Of a stretch of 64,000 bases of DNA, positions 28,956 to 37,255 are shown one piece after another (position 1 is the stretch's first letter; every line of letters starts with the position of its first letter). The DNA comes from Paenibacillus radicis (ex Xue et al. 2023) (GTDB taxonomy: Bacteria > Bacillota > Bacilli > Paenibacillales > NBRC-103111): contig NZ_JANQBD010000009.1 in NCBI RefSeq assembly GCF_024722015.1, positions 186,001-250,000 on the forward strand. Direction: 5' to 3'. Below the pieces are notes generated by a model that had not been told where the DNA came from, made no database searches, and saw nothing but the letters and a program-made list of their open reading frames with translations. The translations under genes were made by a program, and so were the position numbers.

Positions 28956-29831
28956 ATGTTACTCATTACAGGGGCAACCGGTTTTACAGGTAGTCACCTG
29001 ATTAAAAAACTTGTACAAAAAGATGTGGAAATTCGCTGTTTTGTTAGGGAAACTAGCGATATCAAGTCACTAGATTTAAATCGGGTAGAGGTGGCTTACG
29101 GTTCATTTGAGGACACAGAAACCTATCGAAAAGCATTAGAGGGAGTCCACACCTTAATTAACATTGCTTCTTTAGGATTTGGACATGCACCGATTATTGT
29201 CGGAGAAGCGCAAAGAGCAGGAGTTAGACGGGCGGTTTTTGTGAGTACAACTGCATTGTTCACAACTTTAGAAGCTAAGACCAAAGTGGTACGTATAGCA
29301 GCTGAGAATACTGTGAAAGGAAGTAATTTGAACTATACTATTATTCGGCCTACCATGATTTATGGTACAGAACGTGATAGAAATATGTGCAGGCTTATTA
29401 AAACTCTTAATAAATATCCAATGATTCCGATCGCTGGAAATGGGAATTCATTGCAACAACCGATCCATGTAGATGATCTTGCCGATGCAATTTTGAAAGC
29501 TGTAAACACAGAGGAAGCCATTCGTAAAGCATACAATGTTTCAGGCAAACAACCAATTACTTATAATCAAGTCATTGAAGAAACGCTTGAAGCTTTGAAT
29601 AAAAAAGCTGTTAGGTTACATATCCCTGTTAAAGCAGTACTTCCTTTAATAAAATTTTATAGTAAACTTTCTAAAAATCCAAAAATCAAAGCAGAACAAA
29701 TTTTGCGTTTAAATGAAAATAAAGCGTTTGATCACTTTGAAGCTAAAAGGGATTTCGGCTTTTCTCCTAGATCGTTCTCGGAAGGTATAAGTCAAGAAGT
29801 AAAGCGAATGAAAGATTTGGGGATTATTTGA
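28956..29831 (+). CDS. NAD(P)-dependent sugar epimerase/reductase, extended SDR
   Basis: A 291-residue SDR. The N-terminal Rossmann motif is TGATGFTGSHL (a TGxTGFxG variant). In place of the usual YxxxK the region has STTALFTTLEAKTK, so the classical catalytic Tyr is not evident; RPTMIYG is present. It starts at the base after the previous stop, with GGAGG before the ATG. It could be the 4-ketoreductase that finishes a 6-deoxy-HexNAc such as QuiNAc after the CapD-like dehydratase. A 4-epimerase or a redox-inactive member is also possible. Confidence 0.85.
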   Translation: MLLITGATGFTGSHLIKKLVQKDVEIRCFVRETSDIKSLDLNRVEVAYGSFEDTETYRKALEGVHTLINIASLGFGHAPIIVGEAQRAGVRRAVFVSTTALFTTLEAKTKVVRIAAENTVKGSNLNYTIIRPTMIYGTERDRNMCRLIKTLNKYPMIPIAGNGNSLQQPIHVDDLADAILKAVNTEEAIRKAYNVSGKQPITYNQVIEETLEALNKKAVRLHIPVKAVLPLIKFYSKLSKNPKIKAEQILRLNENKAFDHFEAKRDFGFSPRSFSEGISQEVKRMKDLGII

Positions 29832-29958
29832 TATTAATATTTCTTTGAATATATTTGAAAAAGTGGAAACATTTCATTGAGATATCTCGTCTTGATGGAA
29901 GTAGCGTGTAGTGATGACTTTTATAGAATAAACAAATACAGTTGCATGGAGGAAACTC

Positions 29959-30639
29959 TTGATAGAATTAAGCAATATATCTAAGGAAGTACTGGAAGCC
30001 GGCACGAGAATTCCTATACTTAATAGAATTAATTTATCTATTCATAGGGGAGAGTTTGTTTCAATTATGGGCCCTTCTGGTTCGGGAAAGTCCTCACTTA
30101 TGAATATATTAGGTTCATTAGACGTACCAACATCAGGTGATTACCTATTCGAAGGAACAAATATACAGCGATTGGGTGGAAAGCAGTTAGCGGATTTCAG
30201 AAATCAAAGGCTAGGTTTTGTATTTCAATCATTTATGCTAATTCCTCGACTAAGTGTGAAAGATAATGTGGAGGTTCCCCTCCTCTATTCTACATATAAT
30301 AAAAAAGAAAGAAAACGCAGGATTAAAGAGGCCCTGGAGCAAGTAGGTATGATCCACAAGGCCAAGGAACCGATTATTAATCTATCGGGGGGACAGAAGC
30401 AGAAGATTGCCATAGCGCGCGCCATTATTAATGACCCCGATCTCCTGTTGATCGACGAGCCTAGTGGGAATTTGGATGCTGCTTCAAAGGAGGAAGTCCT
30501 AGAAATATTTCTTTCTTTAAATGATAGAGGAAAAACTATTGTTCTGGTAACTCATGATCAGGAGGTAGCACGTATTGGTAAGCGAATCCTCATCTTGAAG
30601 AACGGTGAGTGGTTCAAGCCAGAGAAAGGAGAGCAATGA
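29959..30639 (+). CDS. ABC transporter ATP-binding protein (MacB/LolD type)
   Basis: A 226-residue ATPase. Walker [12 protein letters not shown]-loop FVFQSFMLIPRLS, signature LSGGQKQKIAIARAI, Walker B LLLIDEPSGNLD and the H-loop VTHD are all present. The start is TTG 29959 with TGGAGGAAA upstream. It pairs with the FtsX-like permease that follows. Such transporters move lipoproteins, peptides or envelope substrates by mechanotransmission. The spacer from the SDR is 127 bases, so it may have its own promoter. Confidence 0.95.
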   Translation: MIELSNISKEVLEAGTRIPILNRINLSIHRGEFVSIMGPSGSGKSSLMNILGSLDVPTSGDYLFEGTNIQRLGGKQLADFRNQRLGFVFQSFMLIPRLSVKDNVEVPLLYSTYNKKERKRRIKEALEQVGMIHKAKEPIINLSGGQKQKIAIARAIINDPDLLLIDEPSGNLDAASKEEVLEIFLSLNDRGKTIVLVTHDQEVARIGKRILILKNGEWFKPEKGEQ

Positions 30640-30640
30640 T

Positions 30641-31870
30641 ATGAGATCTCTTCGGACTCTTGTAATATCAATGCGTGGCTTGTGGAGTTATCCAACACGG
30701 ACTTGGTTAGCGGTCTTGGGGATTACTATTAGTACCTTACTTATAGTTTTTTTATTATCTGTCCTTTATAATTTTAAAATCAGTTTGGTAGGACAAGTGG
30801 AAAGTGTAGGTGTCCAGCAAATAATTGCCGCACCAGGAAAGATTCTGAACAGTGGGAAGACAATCAGTCAGGCAAATTTATCGAGTCTTCTATCATTTGC
30901 TTCTGTGACGAGTACGCTTACTTATAAGGATGCAGAGGATGTAAAGGAAAAGCTTCCTGAAATTACGGGAGCAGCTCCACAGATGGAGACAGTTACTACT
31001 GTTCAAGGGATAAGTAAGACTGTTGAAGCAATGTACACCGGCACAACTCCTGATTATATGAATATGTTTACCTTACAATTAGAAGAAGGCAGATTCTTTA
31101 CGGAGGAAGAGACTAAACAAGAAGCACCTGTAATTGTTCTCGGACAAACTATAAGACAATTGCTTTTTGAAAATGAAAACTCTTTAGGGGAAAAAGTAAA
31201 AATCAAAGGAATTGATTTTACGGTAATTGGTGTACTAAAAGAGAAGCAGCTTATTGGGTTTAACTTTGATGAGAGAGTTTATACAGGATACCCGATGGTC
31301 TCTAATTCGGCTAATCTGAAGAATGCTTCGATGATATTCTTTACATTCCAGTCAATGGATTCCTTGGATACAATCAGAGATAAAATAGGTCAAGTTATGA
31401 AGCCTAATCATGGTGGCATCATAGACTTCGGTTTGTTGGCTGCGGACGGAGCAATCCACATTATCAATACCATCGCTGACCTAGTCACAGCCATAGCAGT
31501 AGGAATCACCGGAGTTTCCTTCCTAGTCGGAGGAATAGGCATTATGAACGTAATGCTGCTAACCGTTAAGGAACGTACCCGCGAAATTGGAATTCGCAAA
31601 GCGGTAGGCGCCAGATGGTGGGATATACTGCTGCAGTTCCTTATGGAAGCGACGTATATCAGTGTTTTAGGATGCGTCCTTGGATTAGCTGGTTCATATG
31701 GACTGTTGCGACTTCTTCACAGCTTCTTCCCTGTACTATCTACTAAATTTCCATTGGAAATGATTCTATGGTGTTTGTTGTTCTCAGTCGTTCTAGGGAT
31801 TCTGTTCGGGATTTCACCTGCCATAAAAGCATTGAGAATTAAACCAATAGATGCATTGCGGTATGAGTAA
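30641..31870 (+). CDS. ABC transporter permease (MacB/FtsX type)
   Basis: About 409 residues with the MacB topology. One N-terminal membrane segment (LAVLGITISTLLIVFLLSVL) is followed by a periplasmic-type core domain of about 200 residues. Three C-terminal segments carry GGIGIMNVMLLTVKERTREI and GIRKAVGAR. ATG 30641 has AAAGGAG upstream; the longer in-frame reading from 30605 lacks this site. The start is just after the ATPase stop. It is followed within 60 bases by a lipoprotein gene, a likely partner. Confidence 0.94.
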   Translation: MRSLRTLVISMRGLWSYPTRTWLAVLGITISTLLIVFLLSVLYNFKISLVGQVESVGVQQIIAAPGKILNSGKTISQANLSSLLSFASVTSTLTYKDAEDVKEKLPEITGAAPQMETVTTVQGISKTVEAMYTGTTPDYMNMFTLQLEEGRFFTEEETKQEAPVIVLGQTIRQLLFENENSLGEKVKIKGIDFTVIGVLKEKQLIGFNFDERVYTGYPMVSNSANLKNASMIFFTFQSMDSLDTIRDKIGQVMKPNHGGIIDFGLLAADGAIHIINTIADLVTAIAVGITGVSFLVGGIGIMNVMLLTVKERTREIGIRKAVGARWWDILLQFLMEATYISVLGCVLGLAGSYGLLRLLHSFFPVLSTKFPLEMILWCLLFSVVLGILFGISPAIKALRIKPIDALRYE

Positions 31871-31927
31871 AGGCTTATGGTTAGAGGGCAGGTTTTTCAA
31901 AAGTTATAAACTTAAGGAGGGGACATC

Positions 31928-32683
31928 ATGAAGAAACCATATTTTATAGCAACCATGATTGTCGGCCTTCTTGTTATTACTGGCTGCGATGTCCAGTCTA
32001 AGCCATCCGAACTATCACAACAATCACCGGGTGAGTCAAAAGGAAAAGTAGAATCAGCGGCACCGACAACTGTTCCAGCCCCTCCATCAGAGTTGAAGCA
32101 AACGGATGGAGCTCCTCCTGTGTCTACTAATACATCGGATAATAACGGCAAAGCTGCAGACGCGGCCAAAACTCTTACTATCACAGAGCCGGAGGGCAAT
32201 AAGCAAAAGGAAACGATGTCGCCACTGAAAGAAGAGCCAAAGAAAGCTGAAAACACCGGAGAGGTTAATACAGGGAATAAGGCTGAAGCTCCGTCCGAAG
32301 GAAGTCAGGCGCAGCCTGCCAAGCAAGAGGATAGCGCCGCGGTAACTGTAGAAACAGTTAAAGGTAAATATAACGGTCAGCTTTTGCAGCTTAAAGATTA
32401 TTATGTGGGTAAATTGCAGACACAGTTGAATCAAGCGACACAAGCGAAGAAAAGCGGACAATCCAATACGGAGCTATTTAACAGCTATTCTCAGCAAATA
32501 GGGACCTTGCATGAAGAATCACAAGCCAAGCTTAATCAGATCCTGCTTCAAATGAAAAATGAGCTGCTTGAGAAAAGTTTGCCAACGGATAGTGTGAACG
32601 AATTCAGAGCTACATTTTATACAGAAGTGGATAAGACAAGAGAGAGTTTTACAGAGCAAGCCAAAAGCCAGCTCGTAAAATAA
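31928..32683 (+). CDS. Lipoprotein of unknown function with Ser/Pro/Thr-rich linker
   Basis: A 251-residue exported protein. The signal peptide ends in the lipobox V-I-T-G-C (Cys about residue 20), so it is probably membrane-anchored by lipid. Residues about 25-135 are low-complexity, rich in Pro, Ser, Glu and Lys, and likely extend through the wall. The last 110 residues are helical and charged. They look similar in length and pattern to the C-terminus of the stalk-domain protein at 32990. AAGGAGGGGAC precedes the ATG. It follows the MacB-like permease and may work with it. I do not recognise the C-terminal domain. Confidence 0.9.
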   Translation: MKKPYFIATMIVGLLVITGCDVQSKPSELSQQSPGESKGKVESAAPTTVPAPPSELKQTDGAPPVSTNTSDNNGKAADAAKTLTITEPEGNKQKETMSPLKEEPKKAENTGEVNTGNKAEAPSEGSQAQPAKQEDSAAVTVETVKGKYNGQLLQLKDYYVGKLQTQLNQATQAKKSGQSNTELFNSYSQQIGTLHEESQAKLNQILLQMKNELLEKSLPTDSVNEFRATFYTEVDKTRESFTEQAKSQLVK

Positions 32684-32748
32684 TAGATTCCCTAGTACTA
32701 AAGTAATAGATAGATTGGCATCAAGTAATTAGGATGGTAAAATAATCC

Positions 32749-32877
32749 TTAGCCAATTTTTTTCAAAGGTTTCCGGCGTTTTTTGATATACCATTGCTTT
32801 TCTTCGGGATCGTATAACAATTGTGTGCCAAATAGTTCTAATGGGGTCCATATACGTTTGAGTGTGAGTAATGGCAT
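32749..32877 (-). CDS. Small basic protein (42 aa) of unknown function
   Basis: A 42-codon reading frame on the minus strand, absent from routine ORF calls because of its size. The ATG (complement at 32875-32877) has a perfect AAGGAG ribosome site 8 bases upstream (32884-32891 on the plus strand). The peptide starts MPLLTLKRIWTPLELFGTQL, continues with YDPEEKQWYIKKRRK and ends KKIG. It is very basic at the C-terminus and Trp/Tyr-rich, with no membrane segment. Codon use looks real. It stands between the lipoprotein and the divergent stalk-domain gene. Confidence 0.65.
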   Translation of the reverse strand: MPLLTLKRIWTPLELFGTQLLYDPEEKQWYIKKRRKPLKKIG

Positions 32878-32989
32878 GCTTTCAGCTCCTTGTCACGAAA
32901 TTCAATAGGTTAATAGTACTAGTATAACATGTATTTGCTGTTCTTTATGGTTTATTTTGTTATTTTTATAATTATGAGGGGGAATTAAA

Positions 32990-33967
32990 GTGTTTCGTAA
33001 AATGAAATTATGGTGCGCATCAACTATGCTTTTGTTAGGAGCGGTAAGTCCGGTTTATGCAGAGCAAACTCCAACTCCGATCGATGTATATTATGCTCCT
33101 TTGCAATTCGTGATAGATAATGATGTGTTCGCACCGCATGCTGATCAAAAGGGCTTTATTTATGAAGGTAGCACTTATGTACCATTAAGGTTTATCTCGT
33201 ATTCTCTTAAAAAAGCGGTTCGTTGGGATGGAGATACCTACACGGTGACAGTGGAAGAGCCGAGTACGACAGATCTCGTATCTATCAACGACTACAATGT
33301 GAATACAAAGGTACATGGCGCTGTCTCTAGTCAACCCGCGGATACATCTAGTTTAAACTCGACACAAATTGCGGCTTATAAAGAGAAAGTCAGTTACATA
33401 TTTGATGGTAAAAGTAAAGAGATTGGTGCTGACCTGCCAGGATTCATATATGAGGGTTCATTGTATGTGCCGCTGCGTTTTTTCTCTGAGTCGGTAGGGA
33501 AAAAGATAGAGTGGGATGCGAAGACATATACAGTCTCAGCAAAAACACAAGAAGCCCCTAAGACAGAACCAGAGCCGGTTAAGCCTAGTGAGACGACAGT
33601 CACTACACCTGTAGTAACGGGTGGCGGAGGCAGTGGAGGCGGTGGCGGTGGCGGTAGCTCATCTGGCGGTTCGTCCAAATCAGCTGCTGAAGTTCAGCTT
33701 GAAGGCAAGCTGAGAGCTTTGGAAAATAGCTGTCGTGCGGACTTACAGGTTATAGTGAACAAGTATGATAGTAAAGCTATAGATGGGAAGACAGCGGTGG
33801 AGGAAGTTAAGAATATATCGGCTGGATGCAATAAGCAATTCGATGCTATTATTAGTGAGGGAGTAAGTTTGAAGATAAGCGATTCTGTATTAAAAAGCTA
33901 TCAAAGCCAATTTGAACAGATGCAAACGGACTCATATATGGCGCTTTTAAAGAAGTACGGTAAATAA
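32990..33967 (+). CDS. Secreted stalk-domain (copper amine oxidase N-domain) protein
   Basis: A 325-residue exported protein starting with GTG 32990 (GAGGGGGA upstream). The signal peptide ends near AYA/VYA-E, residue about 24. Two halves of the Cu_amine_oxidN1 repeat are visible, each ending V-P-L-R-F-x-S...W-D...Y-T-V (about residues 35-85 and 135-185). These domains have lost amine-oxidase chemistry and are common on Paenibacillus surfaces. A Gly-rich linker (about 210-230) follows, then a helical C-terminal domain resembling that of the lipoprotein at 31928. The function is unknown, probably at the cell wall. Confidence 0.9.
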   Translation: MFRKMKLWCASTMLLLGAVSPVYAEQTPTPIDVYYAPLQFVIDNDVFAPHADQKGFIYEGSTYVPLRFISYSLKKAVRWDGDTYTVTVEEPSTTDLVSINDYNVNTKVHGAVSSQPADTSSLNSTQIAAYKEKVSYIFDGKSKEIGADLPGFIYEGSLYVPLRFFSESVGKKIEWDAKTYTVSAKTQEAPKTEPEPVKPSETTVTTPVVTGGGGSGGGGGGGSSSGGSSKSAAEVQLEGKLRALENSCRADLQVIVNKYDSKAIDGKTAVEEVKNISAGCNKQFDAIISEGVSLKISDSVLKSYQSQFEQMQTDSYMALLKKYGK

Positions 33968-33976
33968 ACGGTAGGC

Positions 33977-34007
33977 AAGGGCCCTTTTCTCGGGGCTCTT
34001 TACTTTG
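33977..34007 (+). terminator. Terminator of the polysaccharide/surface-protein region
   Basis: An 8-bp stem AAGGGCCC / GGGCTCTT (one G-U) with an 8-base loop, then TACTTTG. The T-run is short, but the position 9 bases after the stalk-domain gene supports it. Confidence 0.6.
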
Positions 34008-34151
34008 TTAAGGGTAAGGATCAGCAATCCCTAAAATTGAATGCAATTTCATCAGAAGAACCTGCATTAAAAACTTTTCTTATATAGGGACATTTTGTAT
34101 ATAATATAAGAAATTGCACAAAAAGCAGCATCAAATATAGTTAAAACTTAA

Positions 34152-34187
34152 TTGAATTATTATGCTTTTAAATGTATAATAATACAT
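34152..34187 (+). promoter_or_regulatory. Promoter and candidate ARG box of the arginine operon
   Basis: TTGAAT (34152-34157), a 17-base spacer and TATAAT (34175-34180) form a near-consensus SigA promoter. The -10 lies inside the inverted repeat ATGTATAATAATACAT (34172-34187), which resembles the TGWAT-W-ATWCA half-site symmetry of ArgR/AhrC operators. A repressor bound there would block polymerase when arginine is plentiful. The operator assignment is inference; the promoter is direct sequence evidence. Confidence 0.65.
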
Positions 34188-34211
34188 AGTTTGCATGTGG
34201 AGGGAACGGAT

Positions 34212-35261
34212 ATGTCTACAAAATTAAGAGCGGCAATTATCGGATCAACGGGGTACGGTGGGGTCGAGCTGATTCGGCTGCTGCTGTCACATCCTAATGT
34301 CGAGATCACATCGGTGATTTCTTCGTCGAGTGCTGGAACGCCTATAGCGGATGGATACCCGCATTTGAATCAAATTATGCTGGATAAGCTGGATGGCATC
34401 GAGATTGATGAGATTAAGCGGAAAGCGGATGTTGTATTCATAGCGGCACCTCATGGTGTTGCTATTGAATTGGCACCTAAGCTGTTGGACGCAGGTTTGA
34501 AGGTCATCGATATATCAGGGGATTTTCGTTTGCAATCAGGTGAGGTTTACGAGAAATGGTATAAACATAAAGCGGCAGATCCTGCATATGTGGAGAAAGC
34601 GGTGTATGGGTTGTCGGAGGTTTTTGCCGATGAAGTGCGGGGCTCAGATTTTATTTCCAATCCAGGGTGCTTCCCGACTGCAACGCTGCTCGGTTTAGTA
34701 CCGCTCATAAGCAATGGTTGGGCTGATTTGTCATCCGTTATCATTGATTCGAAAACGGGCGTATCCGGAGCGGGTAGAGGTTTAAATCTGTCCTCTCATT
34801 ATTCGGAGGTTAACGAGAACTTATCGGCTTATAAAGTAAATAAACACCAGCATACACCTGAAATTGAGCAAGTGCTGAGCCGTGTAGCCAGGGAAGAAGT
34901 GGTGGTCACTTTTACGACACATTTGGTGCCTATGACTCGGGGGATTTTATCAACGATGTATGTTAATCTGAAGGAGAAGCATACAGAGGATGAAATTCTG
35001 GAGATGTTCAAGCAATATTATGAAGGACGCCGGTTTGTACGGATTCGTTCAAAGGGGAAATGGCCTGCTACGAAAGAGGTATGGGGCTCCAACTATTGTG
35101 ATATCGGTGTTTCGTTGGATGAGCGTACAGGGCGTTTAACTGTAATTTCAGTAATCGATAACGTAGTAAAAGGTGCGGCCGGTCAAGCGGTTCAAAACTT
35201 GAATCTGATGATGGGCTGGGACGAAGGAGCCGGATTGGCTTTCACTCCGGTATATCCTTAA
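34212..35261 (+). CDS. argC: N-acetyl-gamma-glutamyl-phosphate reductase
   Basis: A 349-residue enzyme for step 3 of arginine synthesis, reducing N-acetylglutamyl phosphate to the semialdehyde with NADPH. It has the Rossmann start GSTGYGGVELIRLL and the catalytic Cys in SNPGCFPTATLL, with HQHTPEIEQ near residue 215. A longer in-frame reading from TTG 34152 would start in the -35 element. ATG 34212 with TGGAGGGAAC upstream is correct. It is the first gene of the arg operon. Confidence 0.97.
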   Translation: MSTKLRAAIIGSTGYGGVELIRLLLSHPNVEITSVISSSSAGTPIADGYPHLNQIMLDKLDGIEIDEIKRKADVVFIAAPHGVAIELAPKLLDAGLKVIDISGDFRLQSGEVYEKWYKHKAADPAYVEKAVYGLSEVFADEVRGSDFISNPGCFPTATLLGLVPLISNGWADLSSVIIDSKTGVSGAGRGLNLSSHYSEVNENLSAYKVNKHQHTPEIEQVLSRVAREEVVVTFTTHLVPMTRGILSTMYVNLKEKHTEDEILEMFKQYYEGRRFVRIRSKGKWPATKEVWGSNYCDIGVSLDERTGRLTVISVIDNVVKGAAGQAVQNLNLMMGWDEGAGLAFTPVYP

Positions 35262-35351
35262 ATAATATAGATGCAACGGCGTATGTTTAAAAAGGCAGCT
35301 TTCAAAAAGCGATAAAAACTTTTTAAACAACTTCTAATGGGTGAGGAGAAG

Positions 35352-36578
35352 ATGAAGGTGAAGGATCAATTTACGGTTGTGCCGGAAGGTACAATCACCA
35401 CGCCAATAGGCTTTCGTGCAGGGGGACTGCACTGCGGGTTGAAGAAGACGAACCGATTCGATCTCGGAGTGATCGTATGTGAGGTTCCAGCGCAGGCAGC
35501 GGGCGTGTACACGCTGAATTCATTTCAGGCGGCACCGCTGCGTGTGACGCAGGAGAGCATCGCTGTAGACGGCAAGCTGCAAGCGATGCTGGTCAACAGC
35601 GGCAACGCCAACGCGTGCACCGGCCAGCAGGGTGAGGACGATGCGCGCAGCATGCGTACCGCGGCAGCGGAAGCTTTTGGCGTAGCCGAGCACCACGTCG
35701 GCGTGACGTCGACAGGCGTGATCGGCGAGCTGCTGCCGATGCCCAAGGTGTTGGGCGGCATAGAGAAGCTGCCGACGCAGGTGAAGGCAGATGGCGGAGA
35801 AGACTTCTGCCAAGCGATTTTGACGACCGACCTCGTGCAGAAGATGACTTGCGTGCGTCTGACCATTGGCGGGAAGACTGTACATATCGCAGGGGCGGCA
35901 AAGGGTTCAGGCATGATCCATCCTAACATGGCGACGATGCTTGGTTTTATGACAACGGACGCGAACATTGAGAGCGCTCAGCTGCAAAAGCTGTTGAACG
36001 GCGTAACGGACTCAACGTTCAATATGATTACAGTAGATGGCGACACAAGCACCAACGATATGGTCGTAGTGATGGCCAGCGGCTTGGCCGGCAATGACGG
36101 CCTTACTCCAGAGCATCCGGATTGGGCGGCATTCGAAGAGGGCTTTAAATATGTCGGCGAATATTTGGCGAAAGCCATTGCACGTGATGGTGAGGGCGCA
36201 ACGAAGCTGATCGAAGTAAGCGTGTTAGGCGCTGCTTCACAGGAAGCGGCTCGTGCCATCGCGAAGACGGTCATCGGCTCAAGCCTGGTGAAGACCGCTT
36301 GCTTCGGCGCTGATGCGAACTGGGGCCGTATTATTGCTGCAGTTGGCCGTTCCGGTCAGCCGGTTAACACCGAGACTGTCGATATCCGCTTAGGCGATAA
36401 CGTGGTTCTCGAGCAATCGCGACCTGTGAAGTTCGATGAGGAACGCGCAGCTGCTTACTTGAAGGGCGAGCTGGTTCAGATTGTGGTCAATCTTAACATG
36501 GGTAGCGAGTCGGCTACTGCTTGGGGTTGCGACTTAACTTATGATTACGTGCGCATCAACGCCGCTTACCGGACTTAA
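35352..36578 (+). CDS. argJ: Glutamate N-acetyltransferase/amino-acid acetyltransferase
   Basis: A 408-residue, self-cleaving enzyme that moves acetyl from N-acetylornithine to glutamate, making the pathway cyclic; many Firmicute forms also use acetyl-CoA. The autocleavage site and nucleophile lie in GMIHPNMATMLGFM (cleavage before Thr). ATG 35352 has GGTGAGGAG upstream; ATG 35337 is in frame but has no ribosome site. The gene is notably GC-rich between 35500 and 35760. A 677-base repeat-rich spacer follows, unusual within this operon. Confidence 0.96.
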   Translation: MKVKDQFTVVPEGTITTPIGFRAGGLHCGLKKTNRFDLGVIVCEVPAQAAGVYTLNSFQAAPLRVTQESIAVDGKLQAMLVNSGNANACTGQQGEDDARSMRTAAAEAFGVAEHHVGVTSTGVIGELLPMPKVLGGIEKLPTQVKADGGEDFCQAILTTDLVQKMTCVRLTIGGKTVHIAGAAKGSGMIHPNMATMLGFMTTDANIESAQLQKLLNGVTDSTFNMITVDGDTSTNDMVVVMASGLAGNDGLTPEHPDWAAFEEGFKYVGEYLAKAIARDGEGATKLIEVSVLGAASQEAARAIAKTVIGSSLVKTACFGADANWGRIIAAVGRSGQPVNTETVDIRLGDNVVLEQSRPVKFDEERAAAYLKGELVQIVVNLNMGSESATAWGCDLTYDYVRINAAYRT

Positions 36579-36967
36579 GACGGGTAATAGGATAGGGTCG
36601 GGTAGCAATAAGCTTCTATATAAAGGTTATAAGAATTAGAAGGCTTAACACAAACGAGAACTTGAAGAAAGTAAACAACCCGTTTCTGTTGCATGTTTAG
36701 CAGGAAAATCCCCCGTTAATAGTGGGACATTTGGGTTCAATACCATAAATAACGGGAAATCCTCCAGCTAATATAGTCCTTTACGGTGTTTTTTACAATG
36801 AATGCTACATTTTGATGGAGCTTTTCCAGTTAATCTCCTTTTTAACGATGTTAAGGCTGAATTAGCTGCAAAAATTCCAGTTAAATAAGATTTCTATGCA
36901 GGAGCACCTAATGTAGAGCGTGTCCCGTAGGGACAAAAGCGGCTGGTACCTGTTAAAGTATCTTAGC
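36579..36967. repeat. Spacer with decayed short palindromic repeats
   Basis: There is no supported gene. The bases 36700-36900 contain several weakly related units in which GGAAAA/TTCC-type arms flank a few bases and are joined to GTTAA or AGCTAA. Examples are GGAAAATCCCCCGTTAAT, ATAACGGGAAATCCTCCAGC, GGAGCTTTTCCAGTTAAT and TAGCTGCAAAAATTCCAGTT. They lie at irregular spacings of about 45-70 bases. They look like decayed copies of an interspersed repeat, similar in style to the array at 59017-59205. Confidence 0.5.
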
Positions 36968-37252
36968 AGCATCAAACAAGTCTCCCACCCCAACCTAGCG
37001 GGTGTCCAGAGAGCGGAGCCCTTGGAGCCCTCCCGGCGGGGAGGGTTTGGGTGGGGGAAATTAGCATCAAACAAGTCTCCCACCCCAACCTAGCGGGTGT
37101 CCAGAGGGCGGGGCCCTTGGAGCCCTCCCGGCGGGGAGGGTTTGGGTGGGGGAAATTAGCAATAAACAAATCTCCCTCCCCAACACGGCGGGTGTCCAGA
37201 GGGCGAAACCCTTGGAACCCTCCCGGTGGGGAGGGCTTGGGTGGGGGAAAAG
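36968..37252. repeat. Three tandem 95-bp GC-rich repeats directly upstream of argB
   Basis: Units start at 36968, 37063 and 37158, each beginning AGCATCAAAC/AGCAATAAAC and ending GGTGGGGGAAA. Copies 1 and 2 are nearly identical; copy 3 differs at several positions. Each unit can fold: the outer arms TCCCACCCCAACC and GGTTTGGGTGGGGGA pair, and inside them CCCTCCC / GGGAGGG forms a tight hairpin. The last bases of copy 3 (GGTGGGGG, 37240-37247) are the only ribosome-site-like sequence before argB ATG 37256. ORFs read through the repeats on both strands are judged artefacts. Confidence 0.9.
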
Positions 37253-37255
37253 ACG

